Part shown: in pieces, positions 17,825 to 27,619 of the stretch | Layout: every line of letters begins with the position of its first letter | How positions within the stretch are numbered: position 1 is the stretch's first letter | Source: Scytonema sp. UIC 10036 | Lineage (GTDB): Bacteria; Cyanobacteriota; Cyanobacteriia; Cyanobacteriales; Nostocaceae | Direction of reading: 5' to 3' | DNA length: 64,000 nt | Assembly: GCF_009725235.1 (NCBI RefSeq) | Contig: NZ_WJFC01000050.1 | Span: 1 to 64,000, forward strand | Program-made: the position numbers and the translations under genes | The notes under the pieces: generated by a model | What the model saw: only the letters and a program-made list of their open reading frames with translations | The model's database searches: none | Told to the model about the DNA's origin: nothing

Positions 17825-20800
17825 TTAATTGCATAAAGCTTTGTCGCTTTCACTAACATTAGGATTATTTTCTAGATAATAATGTAGCAAATCACAGCCA
17901 CGCTTGAGTAACCCTTCTAATGATGGATTGATGAGTAGTTTACTATTAGGATTCTCTAAGTCACGCAGAATTATAGTTCTATCAGCGCTAGCTGAAGCAA
18001 GTAGCTTACCATCAGGGCTAAAACTCACACCATTGACTGCATCGCTGTGCCCTGTTAAAGTCTTTATTTCTCTGCCAGTCGCTACATCCCAAAGCTTTAC
18101 AGTTTTATCCCGACTAGTTGTGGCAAGTGTCTTGCCATCGGCGCTGAAACTCACATCAGTTACTGCATCGCTGTGCCCTGTTAAAGTCTTTATTTCTCTG
18201 GCACTTATCAGATCCCAAAGTTTAACAGTTTCGTCAGAACTAACTGTGGCAATTGTTTTGCCATCAGGGCTGAAAGCTACCCTATTAATTCCAGCAGTAT
18301 GACCTTTTAAAGTCTTTATTTCTTTGCCAGTCGCTACATTCCAAAACTTTACAGTTTTATCCCGACTAGCTGTGGCAATTATGTTGCCATCAGGACTGAA
18401 AATCACATCAGTTACTGCATCGGTATGCCCTGCTAAAGTTTGTATTAGTCTGCCAGTCGCTACATTCCAAAGTTTAACGCTTTTGTCCGAACTAGTTGAA
18501 GCAAACGTTTTACCATCAGGGCTGAAACTCACACCAGTGACTGAAGCTGTGTGACCTAAGAGGGAAACAAAAAATTCATTATTTAGTCTCCAAAGCTTCA
18601 CGGTTTTATCGAGACTGGCTGAAGCAAGCGTTTTACCATCAGGACTGAAACTCACATCAGTTACTGCATCGCTATGTCCTTCAAAAGTTTTCAGTAGTGT
18701 GCCATCTACTCTCCAAAGTTTCACAGTTTTGTCAGAACTAGCTGTGGCAAGAAACTGACCATCAGGGCTGAAACTTACACCATTTACTGCATCACTGTGC
18801 CCTTTTAAAGTTTTCTCTAAGGTGCCATCTTGCTTCCAAAGCTTTATAGTGTTATCATAACTAGGGGTGGCAAGTACCTGACCATTAGGGCTGAAACTTA
18901 CACCATTTACTGCATCGCTATGACCTTTTAAAGTACTCAGTTCTTTGCCATTTGAGTTCCAAAGTTTAACGGTTCTGTCAGAACTAGCTGCGGCAATTAT
19001 GTTGCCATCAGGACTGAAAATCACACCACTCACTGCATTACTGTGCCCTGTTAAAGTCGTCAGTTCTTTGTCAGTCGCTACATCCCAAAGCTTTACAGTG
19101 TTATCGTCAGCTGTGGCAATTATATTGCCATCAGGGCTGAAACTTACACCGTACACTGAAGCGCTGGACTCTTTTAAAGTTTTCAGTAGCGTACCATCTG
19201 TGCTCCAAAGCTTTACAGTTTTATCCCGGCTAGTTGTGGCAAGTAACTGACCATCGGGACTGAAACGCACATTAGTAACTGCATCATTATGCCCTTCTAA
19301 AGTCGTCAGTAATTTACCATCTATGGTCCAAAGCTTTACAGTTTTATCCCGACTGGCAGTGGCAAGTAACTGACCATCAGGACTAAAACTTAATTTTAGA
19401 ATCCCATCGCTATGTGACCCTAAACGATTGAACTCATTAACCTTAAAGATTGCTTGTTGTAACGCAGTCACAACTTCTCGGGTAATCTCGGTTTCTGCCC
19501 CTAACCTTCGCATTAATTTTGCTCCCGCTTTTAGAGATTCTATCGAAGCATCGAATTCCTGATTTAAAAGCAACAATGCTTTTGAAGAGGCAATTCGAGC
19601 TTCTATCTCACTTTTTTCAGACTGCCGATGCTGATTAAAAGCGAATATGCTCAGTACAGTTGCAATGAGAAACCCAGCCCCCACGCTAACTATGATTAGT
19701 CTTTGTCGCTTAATAGCTTCTGCTTGATGTCGAATTTTTTCCTTTTCTGCTATTTCGCGATCGCGAGCTACAGTGCTTTCCTTCAAGAAATTGATCGCCT
19801 GCTCGAATTCCGGGTTGTAACGCTTTGCCCAAGCTGCATTGGGTCGGTTTTTCTCCAGCCATTTCATAGCAATGGTGAGTTCGGGATCGCGCCAAAGTCC
19901 TGCTCTTCCTTCCCAATAAAGTATTGCTGTTTCTGCCAAACGCCGATAAATCTGAGCTGCTTGGCTCTCTTCCTCTACCCAATCCTCAAGTTGTTGCCAT
20001 CCCCTCATTAAACTTTCATGGGACATATCTAACACGGAATTCTCATTCAGTCTTGTCCCTACAGGTGGCATTAAAAACGAGCAACCAGGAGCACGAAATT
20101 GCTCTACAATGTTAATAACTTCTCCTGACTCTGCCTCAGCAACATCGCAGATTTCTTGTACCTTAGTAGGACGGCGAATGCCGCGACCATCAAAGGCTTT
20201 CTCTGTTAGGCATTTAAATAACTTTTCGGCAATTTTCTGACAACGAACGTCGGGTAAACCTTTATAAATTTCATCTCCATGTTGCGACAATGCTTTCGCC
20301 ATGCTCCCGATCGCTTCATAATGATACAGGTCGATCGCTTCTCCATCCTGATGATTGTTTGCCCAGTAGTTCCTGGTACGCATCAAAGCGTGTTGCAAAA
20401 TGGGTAGCTGGTCGGGGTTGTCACCCATGTCATTCAGCAGCCGATTCACCAAGCGCTTAGTCATCTTAGCCCCACCCACCGCACACGGTCCCTCAATAGC
20501 TATGCGACGTTGGTCGCGGGTCATGCGTGGGACTAAATACTGACTGTCATTGAGGGCTTCAGGTAAATCCCGAAATTGGGCACAATCCCCCAGAAAGTCA
20601 GAACGCATAGTGATCGCAACGTAAATAGGAACGACTTTCTGTCCGGTGGCTTCTAGCAACAATTTTACAAAAGCTGCTGCTTCATCTCCAGATTCTTTGC
20701 TCAAAGCATTTTGTTTAAAGCGAAACAGTTCCTCAAACTGATCCACTACCACCAGTAAATTATCATCACTCGGCATTCTAGCCTGCTGCACAACCTCAAT

Positions 20801-21184
20801 GAGTCCTAACGCCCCACGACGCAAAGTCGTTTCCGTCATGATTGCAGACACGGCATCCTCTGAGTCCATGGCAAAAACCTTGGGGTGATTCAATGCACGT
20901 GCAAGGTTACCAATCGGGTCATCTCCCGGACGGAACACCGCTACTCGCCAGCTTGAACCAGCTTGAACCATAAACCCATTGTACAGAGAGGGCAATAATC
21001 CTGCCCGTACTAGTGAGGACTTTCCACTTCCAGAAGTTCCTACCACTGCTAGTAAACGATTGCGCCCCAGACGCCTCAGTAACTCATCTGCTTGACCTTC
21101 TCGTCCAAAAAATAAGTGAGCCTCATCAACTTCAAAAGGGCGCAGACCGGGGAAAGGATTGAAGCGAACTTGGGTAGTTACCAT
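17825..21184 (-). CDS. STAND NTPase with transmembrane segment and 12 WD40 repeats
   Basis: About 1,119 residues. The N-terminus NPFPGLRPFEVDEAHLFFGR and P-loop GTSGSGKSS (about 49-57) mark the novel STAND NTPase 1 group; Walker B is LLVVVDQFEELF. There is no protease or TIR domain of its own. A single membrane segment (LIIVSVGAGFLIATVLSIF, about 505-525) is followed by 12 WD40 repeats (GHSDAVxxVSFSPDG) and a short tail. The start is ambiguous between GTG 21187 and ATG 21184, both just after GGAGG. The start overlaps the stop of the CHAT-TIR gene, so the two are translationally coupled. A plausible reading is that this protein is the sensor/switch and its partner the effector. Confidence 0.88.
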   Translation of the reverse strand: MVTTQVRFNPFPGLRPFEVDEAHLFFGREGQADELLRRLGRNRLLAVVGTSGSGKSSLVRAGLLPSLYNGFMVQAGSSWRVAVFRPGDDPIGNLARALNHPKVFAMDSEDAVSAIMTETTLRRGALGLIEVVQQARMPSDDNLLVVVDQFEELFRFKQNALSKESGDEAAAFVKLLLEATGQKVVPIYVAITMRSDFLGDCAQFRDLPEALNDSQYLVPRMTRDQRRIAIEGPCAVGGAKMTKRLVNRLLNDMGDNPDQLPILQHALMRTRNYWANNHQDGEAIDLYHYEAIGSMAKALSQHGDEIYKGLPDVRCQKIAEKLFKCLTEKAFDGRGIRRPTKVQEICDVAEAESGEVINIVEQFRAPGCSFLMPPVGTRLNENSVLDMSHESLMRGWQQLEDWVEEESQAAQIYRRLAETAILYWEGRAGLWRDPELTIAMKWLEKNRPNAAWAKRYNPEFEQAINFLKESTVARDREIAEKEKIRHQAEAIKRQRLIIVSVGAGFLIATVLSIFAFNQHRQSEKSEIEARIASSKALLLLNQEFDASIESLKAGAKLMRRLGAETEITREVVTALQQAIFKVNEFNRLGSHSDGILKLSFSPDGQLLATASRDKTVKLWTIDGKLLTTLEGHNDAVTNVRFSPDGQLLATTSRDKTVKLWSTDGTLLKTLKESSASVYGVSFSPDGNIIATADDNTVKLWDVATDKELTTLTGHSNAVSGVIFSPDGNIIAAASSDRTVKLWNSNGKELSTLKGHSDAVNGVSFSPNGQVLATPSYDNTIKLWKQDGTLEKTLKGHSDAVNGVSFSPDGQFLATASSDKTVKLWRVDGTLLKTFEGHSDAVTDVSFSPDGKTLASASLDKTVKLWRLNNEFFVSLLGHTASVTGVSFSPDGKTFASTSSDKSVKLWNVATGRLIQTLAGHTDAVTDVIFSPDGNIIATASRDKTVKFWNVATGKEIKTLKGHTAGINRVAFSPDGKTIATVSSDETVKLWDLISAREIKTLTGHSDAVTDVSFSADGKTLATTSRDKTVKLWDVATGREIKTLTGHSDAVNGVSFSPDGKLLASASADRTIILRDLENPNSKLLINPSLEGLLKRGCDLLHYYLENNPNVSESDKALCN

Positions 21185-23265
21185 CACTGCAGCCCTCCTT
21201 GACTTTGAGTCAATTGAACTCGAAATGGTTCTAATGCATGAGGAGAAAATTCTTCAAAGTTTTTGATGACCATCGCTTGGTGAGTGCGGAATCGCTGTTT
21301 TTGGTTTGTTTCAGGTCCAGCCACGTACACGGCGATCGCTAGCATGGGTTTCGCTCTGCCATATCCAGCAGCTTTTTGTAACTCCCGCAGCTTTGTCCTC
21401 AGCCATAGCTCATTCCCCTGTCCATAGTATATAAGAACAGCATCGCAATCGCGTAAACTTTCCTGATGATACTGGCGTACTTCCGCCTCATCTCCTTCAA
21501 ACATTGATGGAAGTACTTCCCATTCTTGAGACCAAAGATATTCTTCTAAAGGTTCAATGGGATCGAGATCGCGGCGATCGTAAATCAAGTAAACCTGAGT
21601 TGGTCCCTCAAATCTTCGCCTTGGTTCAGAAGACGCTTGGCGAGGGTTGAGTTTATCTTGGATGATAGTTTTAAAATCTTCCAAAGAAGTTTGCAACAAC
21701 TCGGCATCATCCTGCAAAAGCTCAATAAATTCTGACTGTCGGGTTTCAAGAACATTGAGTTCACTTGGTGTCCAAACCAAGTAGGAGAATTCAGAATTCT
21801 GCTGCTTATGTGCCTTAGCGAGAGAATACTGTAACTCAACCACTGACTGCTCTAATCCTTCCGGGATTATACCATAACGTTGACCCATCAAATGAATCGA
21901 GAGCTTACAGTTTTCTAAATTCTCGCGAACCACTCCTGGGAAGTCAGGATTTAATGGTAGCGATTGACCGGGAACAATTATGTAACCCCTCTGTTGCAAT
22001 TCGCGTCTAATTTTATCACGTGCTTCATTCAAATCAAAGGTAGTTTCTGCTAGGTAAATTGTTGTGCCTGTTGATTTGACAGATATAGGGCTGGCTTCCT
22101 CTACCTTCATCGGCTGGAAAGTTTCGAGAAGCTGATAAATATCATAGGTAAGGTCTTCCAGTTTCGCCCAGTATTTTTTTTCCGACTCAAAACCAAATAT
22201 TCTATTAAATTCTTGGGGTCTACCTGTCTGACCCATCTCATAAAATTCATAACTGAGGAGAGACCTTAGTTCTTGAGGTTGTTGCTCGAGAGGTACTGGG
22301 GTTTTGATAACTTTAAAAATGCGCGATTTATTACCCGCCACTCGAATACCGCCTGTTTCCTCAGCCGATTTACAAAATTCCTGCAATTCCTTTATACACC
22401 ATTGTGATTTCAAATAACGAGGGGAGAGTACAGAGACTAGCAGCGCCACTTTGGGGAATTGCACAACAATCTTATCGTCAAAGTAATCATTCTCCTGCAA
22501 CTTGAGAGAACGGCAAATTCTAGCTTTTTCGCCACGTAACTGTGCTAAACGAATTTCTAATACGCGATGGAAATCAGAAATCCATCCTGACTGACTTTCA
22601 GAGAGAGGCTGATTATCGATATTAGCGTAGCTGATATAAATATCATTGTCAAAATCCACTGATTTATGAGTAGAAGCATCAGCAGGTGCTACGCTAGACG
22701 GTTTAGATTTAAGGACTGGAGTCAAATACTCAGGACTACCTTTTAAGTGAATAGAAGTACAACCCATTTTAAAAGCATACTCATAACTTTCCCCAGCCCC
22801 CAATGCGTCATAAAATCCAGTAGCAAACTCAATTGCCGCCATATCCCCAATTGGCTGATTCATGCCGATAACATAATTAATATGTCGATGAATTGCTTGA
22901 GCTTGCGCTTCGCTATAGCAGGCGTTAAGCAAAACACACTCTACGGTTCCGCAAAATAGCTCAAATAGGTTTGCAATAGATTCACTACTCACCAGTTGTG
23001 TCACCCCAGAATTATCCTCTAAAGCCAAACCCTCAGTACCCGCACCATGTCCGCAAAAGTGAACGATATTTGGCTTGCGATCCAGTAACGCACGACGTAA
23101 GTCTTCAACTCGTACAGCCCACTTGCTGACGATTTCAAACTTATCTCGGTTTTTGGCTCGTTGCAACGCCGACTCGATTTCCCGCGCCTCTTCCCCCAAT
23201 CGCAAGGGGCTTGTATCCTTTGGATTAGCTGATAATATTAAGATTTTTTTCACTGCGCTATCCAT
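21184..23265 (-). CDS. CHAT-TIR-DUF4062-like-TIR effector protein
   Basis: A 693-residue multidomain protein. Residues 1-190 form a CHAT (caspase-like) domain starting KKILILSANPKDTS with His73 in VHFCGHG and Cys116 in LLNACYS. A TIR domain follows at about 205-330 (DNDIYISYANIDNQ, LLVSVLSPRYLKSQWCIKEL). At about 395-500 lies a DUF4062-like stretch (TTIYLAETTFDLNEARDKIR, ENCKLSIHLMGQRYG). The last part (about 555-690) is a second TIR-like domain (TQVYLIYDRRDLDPIEPLEE, DCDAVLIYYGQGNELWLRTK). CHAT domains cleave protein, and bacterial TIR domains often act on NAD or make signals; which applies here is unknown. It is coupled to the downstream STAND-WD40 gene. Confidence 0.85.
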   Translation of the reverse strand: MDSAVKKILILSANPKDTSPLRLGEEAREIESALQRAKNRDKFEIVSKWAVRVEDLRRALLDRKPNIVHFCGHGAGTEGLALEDNSGVTQLVSSESIANLFELFCGTVECVLLNACYSEAQAQAIHRHINYVIGMNQPIGDMAAIEFATGFYDALGAGESYEYAFKMGCTSIHLKGSPEYLTPVLKSKPSSVAPADASTHKSVDFDNDIYISYANIDNQPLSESQSGWISDFHRVLEIRLAQLRGEKARICRSLKLQENDYFDDKIVVQFPKVALLVSVLSPRYLKSQWCIKELQEFCKSAEETGGIRVAGNKSRIFKVIKTPVPLEQQPQELRSLLSYEFYEMGQTGRPQEFNRIFGFESEKKYWAKLEDLTYDIYQLLETFQPMKVEEASPISVKSTGTTIYLAETTFDLNEARDKIRRELQQRGYIIVPGQSLPLNPDFPGVVRENLENCKLSIHLMGQRYGIIPEGLEQSVVELQYSLAKAHKQQNSEFSYLVWTPSELNVLETRQSEFIELLQDDAELLQTSLEDFKTIIQDKLNPRQASSEPRRRFEGPTQVYLIYDRRDLDPIEPLEEYLWSQEWEVLPSMFEGDEAEVRQYHQESLRDCDAVLIYYGQGNELWLRTKLRELQKAAGYGRAKPMLAIAVYVAGPETNQKQRFRTHQAMVIKNFEEFSPHALEPFRVQLTQSQGGLQ

Positions 23266-23297
23266 TTGGAAACACGGTTTCTATATGGAAACAGTTC
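23264..23297. promoter_or_regulatory. GGAAAC repeats upstream of the CHAT-TIR gene
   Basis: Just before the start codon lie TTTGGAAACACGG and TATGGAAACAGTTCC, two GGAAAC units about 19 bp apart. Each is part of a small inverted repeat (GAAAC/GTTTC-like). The position suits an operator or autoregulatory site, but no known factor is implied. Confidence 0.3.
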
Positions 23298-23385
23298 CCT
23301 ACTGTATCATTTCGGTTAATTGTCTGCTCCTCTAAATTCAGAATAGCTGTAAGTTGAATCAACATATGCATTTTAGAGTAGTTAC

Positions 23386-26300
23386 TCAGATCGTGTATGA
23401 ATTTAAGATGATTCCATCCTTTGCACGCATATAGAGTACTGGTGTAGCAAAGTCGCGTTTATCTAATCCAACTTCCTGAGAAATGGCGTTGCGGGTTGTC
23501 TGGATGGCAGCGTCTACGGGATAGCCCAGGGCAAGGGTGCGGTAGAATTCATCGGCAAAAAGCTTGGCGGTGCTATCAAGGATAGGATATTGCATGGCGA
23601 CTACTGCTGGTATTCCCCGTTGCACCAGGTTGGGTGCTATTCCTGCAAAGATTTGATGCCCCGACACCTCTGCCCCTTGACAGGAATTGAGCACAACTAA
23701 CCCCAAGCTGCGGTTGCCTAAGAAGAAGTTGGCGAAACCCTCATCATCCAACAATTTAGCTGCCTTATTGGTATCTTCCAGCGCCATGTAGCCTTTGTTG
23801 TTTTCAAAAACACCGTGTCCGATGAAGTGGAATATATTGTAGGGTTTTTCGCGCAGCTTTTGATTAATATTGCGGACAGTAGCTTCTTGTATAACATCTA
23901 ACTCTATTTTAGCTGCTTCTATGTGCTTTTTCAGCGCCGCTCGAATAAGTGTTTCTTCGCCAGTTGCGTCTAATTTTGCTAAGTCAGTAGGGGATGAAAT
24001 AACAAGTAGCACTTTCAGAGGTAAATTGGCGGCTATAATGTCCCGTTTTTGTAGGGGAACATCAATATAGCGAGAGAGCATTGTTTGGGTATTGTTTCCT
24101 AAAAAGGCATTGGTTTCCTCGTTATAGAGGAATTCCCAGGGGAGGGCGGCTAATTGGGGAGATTGAAATAGCAAGCGCAAGCGGACGCTGTATTCATTTG
24201 CTTGTGCCCCCGCCATTGTAGCATGAAAGCGAGCGTTAATTTGGTTGGGAAAAAGCGCTTGGTAAAGTTTACTACCCAGTGCTTTGAGCAATTCGTTATC
24301 TGCTTGTTGAAGCTTAATTAATTTTAACGCCAAGTTAATTTCGTTCATTTCCAAGCGGAATTCACCCGAAACATCACCTTGTTCTGAGGAAGCGCGAATT
24401 TTGTTATTGTTATCAACTAATATTTGAAAATCTTTGTATTTCATAGTTTCTGATTTGGTTTTAGTTTCCTCCACTTTTGAAGAAGACTGTGCAATTCTGT
24501 AGTTATATAACTTACAATGTGTTTGAATAACCTCGATAATTTCAGCAAAATCCTCTCTGCCTGTTAGCCGCATATCCCAAAGAGAAGATAGGGCTGTAGG
24601 ACTACTGATTTTTTCTAACACCTCAGCAGCACCTTTACAGACAAAGCTATCTTGAGTTTCTAAGCAATTGAGTAATTTTTGAATTGTTTCTTCATTGTCT
24701 AACTTGCTTAAGGCTTCAACAACTTTCTTCCGAAAATCAGGATCGTGATGACCCAAGGCTTCAAGCAATTCTGAACTTCCTTCTTTCCTACCGAGTTGTC
24801 CTAGAGCAATAGCAGCAGCCCAACGAGTATGGTATCTTGAATACTGTAACGCCCCAAGTAATCCTTCGATTGCTTCTTTAGTGCTTATCTTCCCTAATGC
24901 TTCCGCAACCCTTATGTAGATATTAAGGTTGTCGAGTTCACAGAGCCATAATTCAATTGCATCTTCACTGCCTAATGTCTCTAATTCTTCATTACTTATC
25001 CCTAAAAAAGTCACTGTTTCACCATTCAGATTTCTCACTGCTTGAATATCCGCACAATTATCAGAAGGATAATAATGCCTTAATGCTTTGACTAGTTGTG
25101 GAATTGCCTCCTCTCTTCCAAGGTATCCCAAAGCAATAGCAGCACTTCTACGAACACAATAGTATTGATCCTCCAATGTCTGAAGTAATTCTGGAATGTG
25201 TTTCTGACTACATATTGGTTCCAACATTAAAGCAGCTGTTCTACGAACACCAAATATTTCGTTTTTCAATTCCTTAAGTAGCTTTGGCAACGCTTCTTCT
25301 TTACCTAATTGTCCCAAAACTATGGTAGCCACCCAGCTAATATTCTCGTCTGGATGGTTCAAGAGTTCAAGCAAGTTTGGGTATGTTACTGGACTGTTTA
25401 GTTTTATCAGTATCTTAGCAGCTTGTTCACGGATATAATTGTCTGGCTCTACTAATTTTTTTAGTAATATTGGAATCGCAACTTTGCTGTCCAAGTTTAC
25501 TAGCGCCTCCGTAGCACTGAGACGAACCATAGCATCTAGATCTTGCGATGATGTCTTGAGCAACCCTGGAATGGCTGTTTTTTCTCCCATTTGTCCCAAG
25601 ATGATAGCAGCATTTTTCCGGATATGCGATTTTGGATCTTTTAAAGCTTTCAGCAATTGTGGAAGCACTCCTTCACCGTCAAGTTGCCCTAAAAGTCTGG
25701 CTGCCCCAAGCATAACGAACATATTGAAAGGCTCATCTAAGACCAAAACCTTTTCATGTAATTCTGAAATAGCTTCTTGCCTAGAGAGTTTGCCTAGTGT
25801 CCGGACAATGCTCATCCAAAGCAAAACATCTTTATCTGAACAAGAATTACTTATAGATGAGTTTAGGTCTGCTAATTTTTTGCGTAATCCTGGAATGGCA
25901 GCCTGACAGTCAAGATATGCCAGCCATTCAGCTGCCCTCCGATACACATTGACATTCGGATTTTCTAATGCCTTGAGTAGTTCTGAAATAGCTGCTTCAC
26001 TACCAATCTGACCTAATGCAAAAGTAGCACTGCTACTAACATCTGAATCTTTATCATTCCATGCTTTCCTTAAAGCATCAATTGCAACCTCAGAACGTGT
26101 AATACCTAATAGTTTATTCTTAAGTAATTGAGGGACGTTTAGCTCGATAATTAAAGTTACCGTTTTAACCTGAAAATTTGGCTTTACTGAGCCTGCCAGC
26201 CTTGCCCCCAACTGTAAATCCACATCCAGTGCTAACTTTACTATTCTTAACGCTTGCTTCTCATTGTCTACTAACGCCAACATCAACGCTAGTGGTTCTG

Positions 26301-27516
26301 TCCACTTTAAGTAATTGAGGTAATGCTGTTTCAGCAGGTTGTCATCATTTAAAGAAGGTAGCAGTTGCCATAGGTATTCTGCCGCATAATATTCTTGTAA
26401 CATTTGGTGGCGAAACTCTATTTTTTTATTGCTGGTAACTTGGATTAAATGATGCTTGAGTAAATCCTCTAGCCATTCTTTCGCTCGACTAGAAGGATAA
26501 TCAACTTTACATTCAAGAAACTTTGTCAAAATTTCTTCTGCTTCTTGCCTATCAATGACGACTCGCAATTCTTTTGGCGTTTCTCCCTGCATCATGGTGA
26601 AAGCTAAATGCTTCAATAACTCCTCCCACCACCGACGCGACTCCCCAGAAACTGGGACATCATCTTTGACGTTGCCGACATAACTTTGAGTAAAGCAGCG
26701 AAATACTAAACCTAAATTCGGCGGTAGATTGCCGCTTTGTTTAAATAAGTCACACAGCATCCACAGCAGCAACGGCGTTTGCCCAAACTCCCGCAACCTT
26801 CCACCTAACCGCCGCAGCATTTCCTCACCTTTTTCGGGCAAATAAGCGCGGATAAACTGCTGCATCTGTTCTTCTTTCAAGGGTTGCATTTCCAGCTTTT
26901 TCTCAATTCCCAAATCGCCACCAAAGCCCAAATCTCGTGTGGTGAAAATCATTGGTGTTTTGGGGTTATTCTGCCGAAAAGTTTTTAACTCTCGCCGTGC
27001 CTCTTCATTGGGTAACTCGTTCAGCCCATCCACAAGCAGCAAAAATTGACCCTTACGCAGCAACGTTTTAATTTCTACATCTAGATATAATTCATGCCTT
27101 CCCAAAAAATCTTCAATCAACTCCAGCATTGAAGTTTTGTATTGTCGCAACTCTACCAGCACAGGTATGCACCCCGAACCCCCTAGGGATTTTGTTTTCT
27201 CTGCCTCTTCCAGCAACAGCCTCGCTAACGCTGTAGATTTGCCTGAACCTGGTTTTCCTACAAGTAACACATGATTTTCAGCATATTTGCGTAACCCTTC
27301 TTGCACAGGCAAGCGTTCGGTTTCCTCCTGCGTGTCACCTCTGTTCTGCTGCTTTGGCGACACCGTTTCCACCATCAAGCCAAAATCAAACGGCGATGGT
27401 AAGTTTTGCCGCTGTGCTGTTTTACGCCCTTCAACATCTGTAATGATGTACAGATCCCACCAACGTTGGTAAGCATTACACACAGATTGTAGGTATTTTT
27501 GAAAATCAGGGATCAT
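23386..27516 (-). CDS. NACHT NTPase with HEAT repeats and C-terminal CHAT protease
   Basis: A 1,376-residue protein. A NACHT domain near the N-terminus has P-loop GKPGSGKST (about 87-95) and Walker B LLLVDGLNELP (about 152-162). From about 470 to 1,000 come many HEAT/PBS-lyase-type repeats (ALGQIGSEAAISELLKALEN and similar). The C-terminal 280 residues are a CHAT domain with His in IFHFIGHGVF and Cys in LVVLNSCQGAE. The layout is sensor (HEAT), switch (NACHT) and effector (CHAT) in one chain. It stands about 120 bp upstream of the CHAT-TIR gene on the same strand. Confidence 0.88.
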   Translation of the reverse strand: MIPDFQKYLQSVCNAYQRWWDLYIITDVEGRKTAQRQNLPSPFDFGLMVETVSPKQQNRGDTQEETERLPVQEGLRKYAENHVLLVGKPGSGKSTALARLLLEEAEKTKSLGGSGCIPVLVELRQYKTSMLELIEDFLGRHELYLDVEIKTLLRKGQFLLLVDGLNELPNEEARRELKTFRQNNPKTPMIFTTRDLGFGGDLGIEKKLEMQPLKEEQMQQFIRAYLPEKGEEMLRRLGGRLREFGQTPLLLWMLCDLFKQSGNLPPNLGLVFRCFTQSYVGNVKDDVPVSGESRRWWEELLKHLAFTMMQGETPKELRVVIDRQEAEEILTKFLECKVDYPSSRAKEWLEDLLKHHLIQVTSNKKIEFRHQMLQEYYAAEYLWQLLPSLNDDNLLKQHYLNYLKWTEPLALMLALVDNEKQALRIVKLALDVDLQLGARLAGSVKPNFQVKTVTLIIELNVPQLLKNKLLGITRSEVAIDALRKAWNDKDSDVSSSATFALGQIGSEAAISELLKALENPNVNVYRRAAEWLAYLDCQAAIPGLRKKLADLNSSISNSCSDKDVLLWMSIVRTLGKLSRQEAISELHEKVLVLDEPFNMFVMLGAARLLGQLDGEGVLPQLLKALKDPKSHIRKNAAIILGQMGEKTAIPGLLKTSSQDLDAMVRLSATEALVNLDSKVAIPILLKKLVEPDNYIREQAAKILIKLNSPVTYPNLLELLNHPDENISWVATIVLGQLGKEEALPKLLKELKNEIFGVRRTAALMLEPICSQKHIPELLQTLEDQYYCVRRSAAIALGYLGREEAIPQLVKALRHYYPSDNCADIQAVRNLNGETVTFLGISNEELETLGSEDAIELWLCELDNLNIYIRVAEALGKISTKEAIEGLLGALQYSRYHTRWAAAIALGQLGRKEGSSELLEALGHHDPDFRKKVVEALSKLDNEETIQKLLNCLETQDSFVCKGAAEVLEKISSPTALSSLWDMRLTGREDFAEIIEVIQTHCKLYNYRIAQSSSKVEETKTKSETMKYKDFQILVDNNNKIRASSEQGDVSGEFRLEMNEINLALKLIKLQQADNELLKALGSKLYQALFPNQINARFHATMAGAQANEYSVRLRLLFQSPQLAALPWEFLYNEETNAFLGNNTQTMLSRYIDVPLQKRDIIAANLPLKVLLVISSPTDLAKLDATGEETLIRAALKKHIEAAKIELDVIQEATVRNINQKLREKPYNIFHFIGHGVFENNKGYMALEDTNKAAKLLDDEGFANFFLGNRSLGLVVLNSCQGAEVSGHQIFAGIAPNLVQRGIPAVVAMQYPILDSTAKLFADEFYRTLALGYPVDAAIQTTRNAISQEVGLDKRDFATPVLYMRAKDGIILNSYTI

Positions 27517-27619
27517 GCAGAAAGTTGACTGATTAAGGGCTGAAATTGTTTCTCATGCCCCTCGCTAATTAGTATAATCTCTTTACGTGTTTACACGCCA
27601 AACAAGGATTTAATCACAG

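Noticed and set aside
25439..25906. 155-codon plus-strand ORF
   Set aside because: It is antisense to the HEAT repeats of the NACHT-CHAT gene and rich in Ser/Arg/Cys, as expected for a shadow frame.
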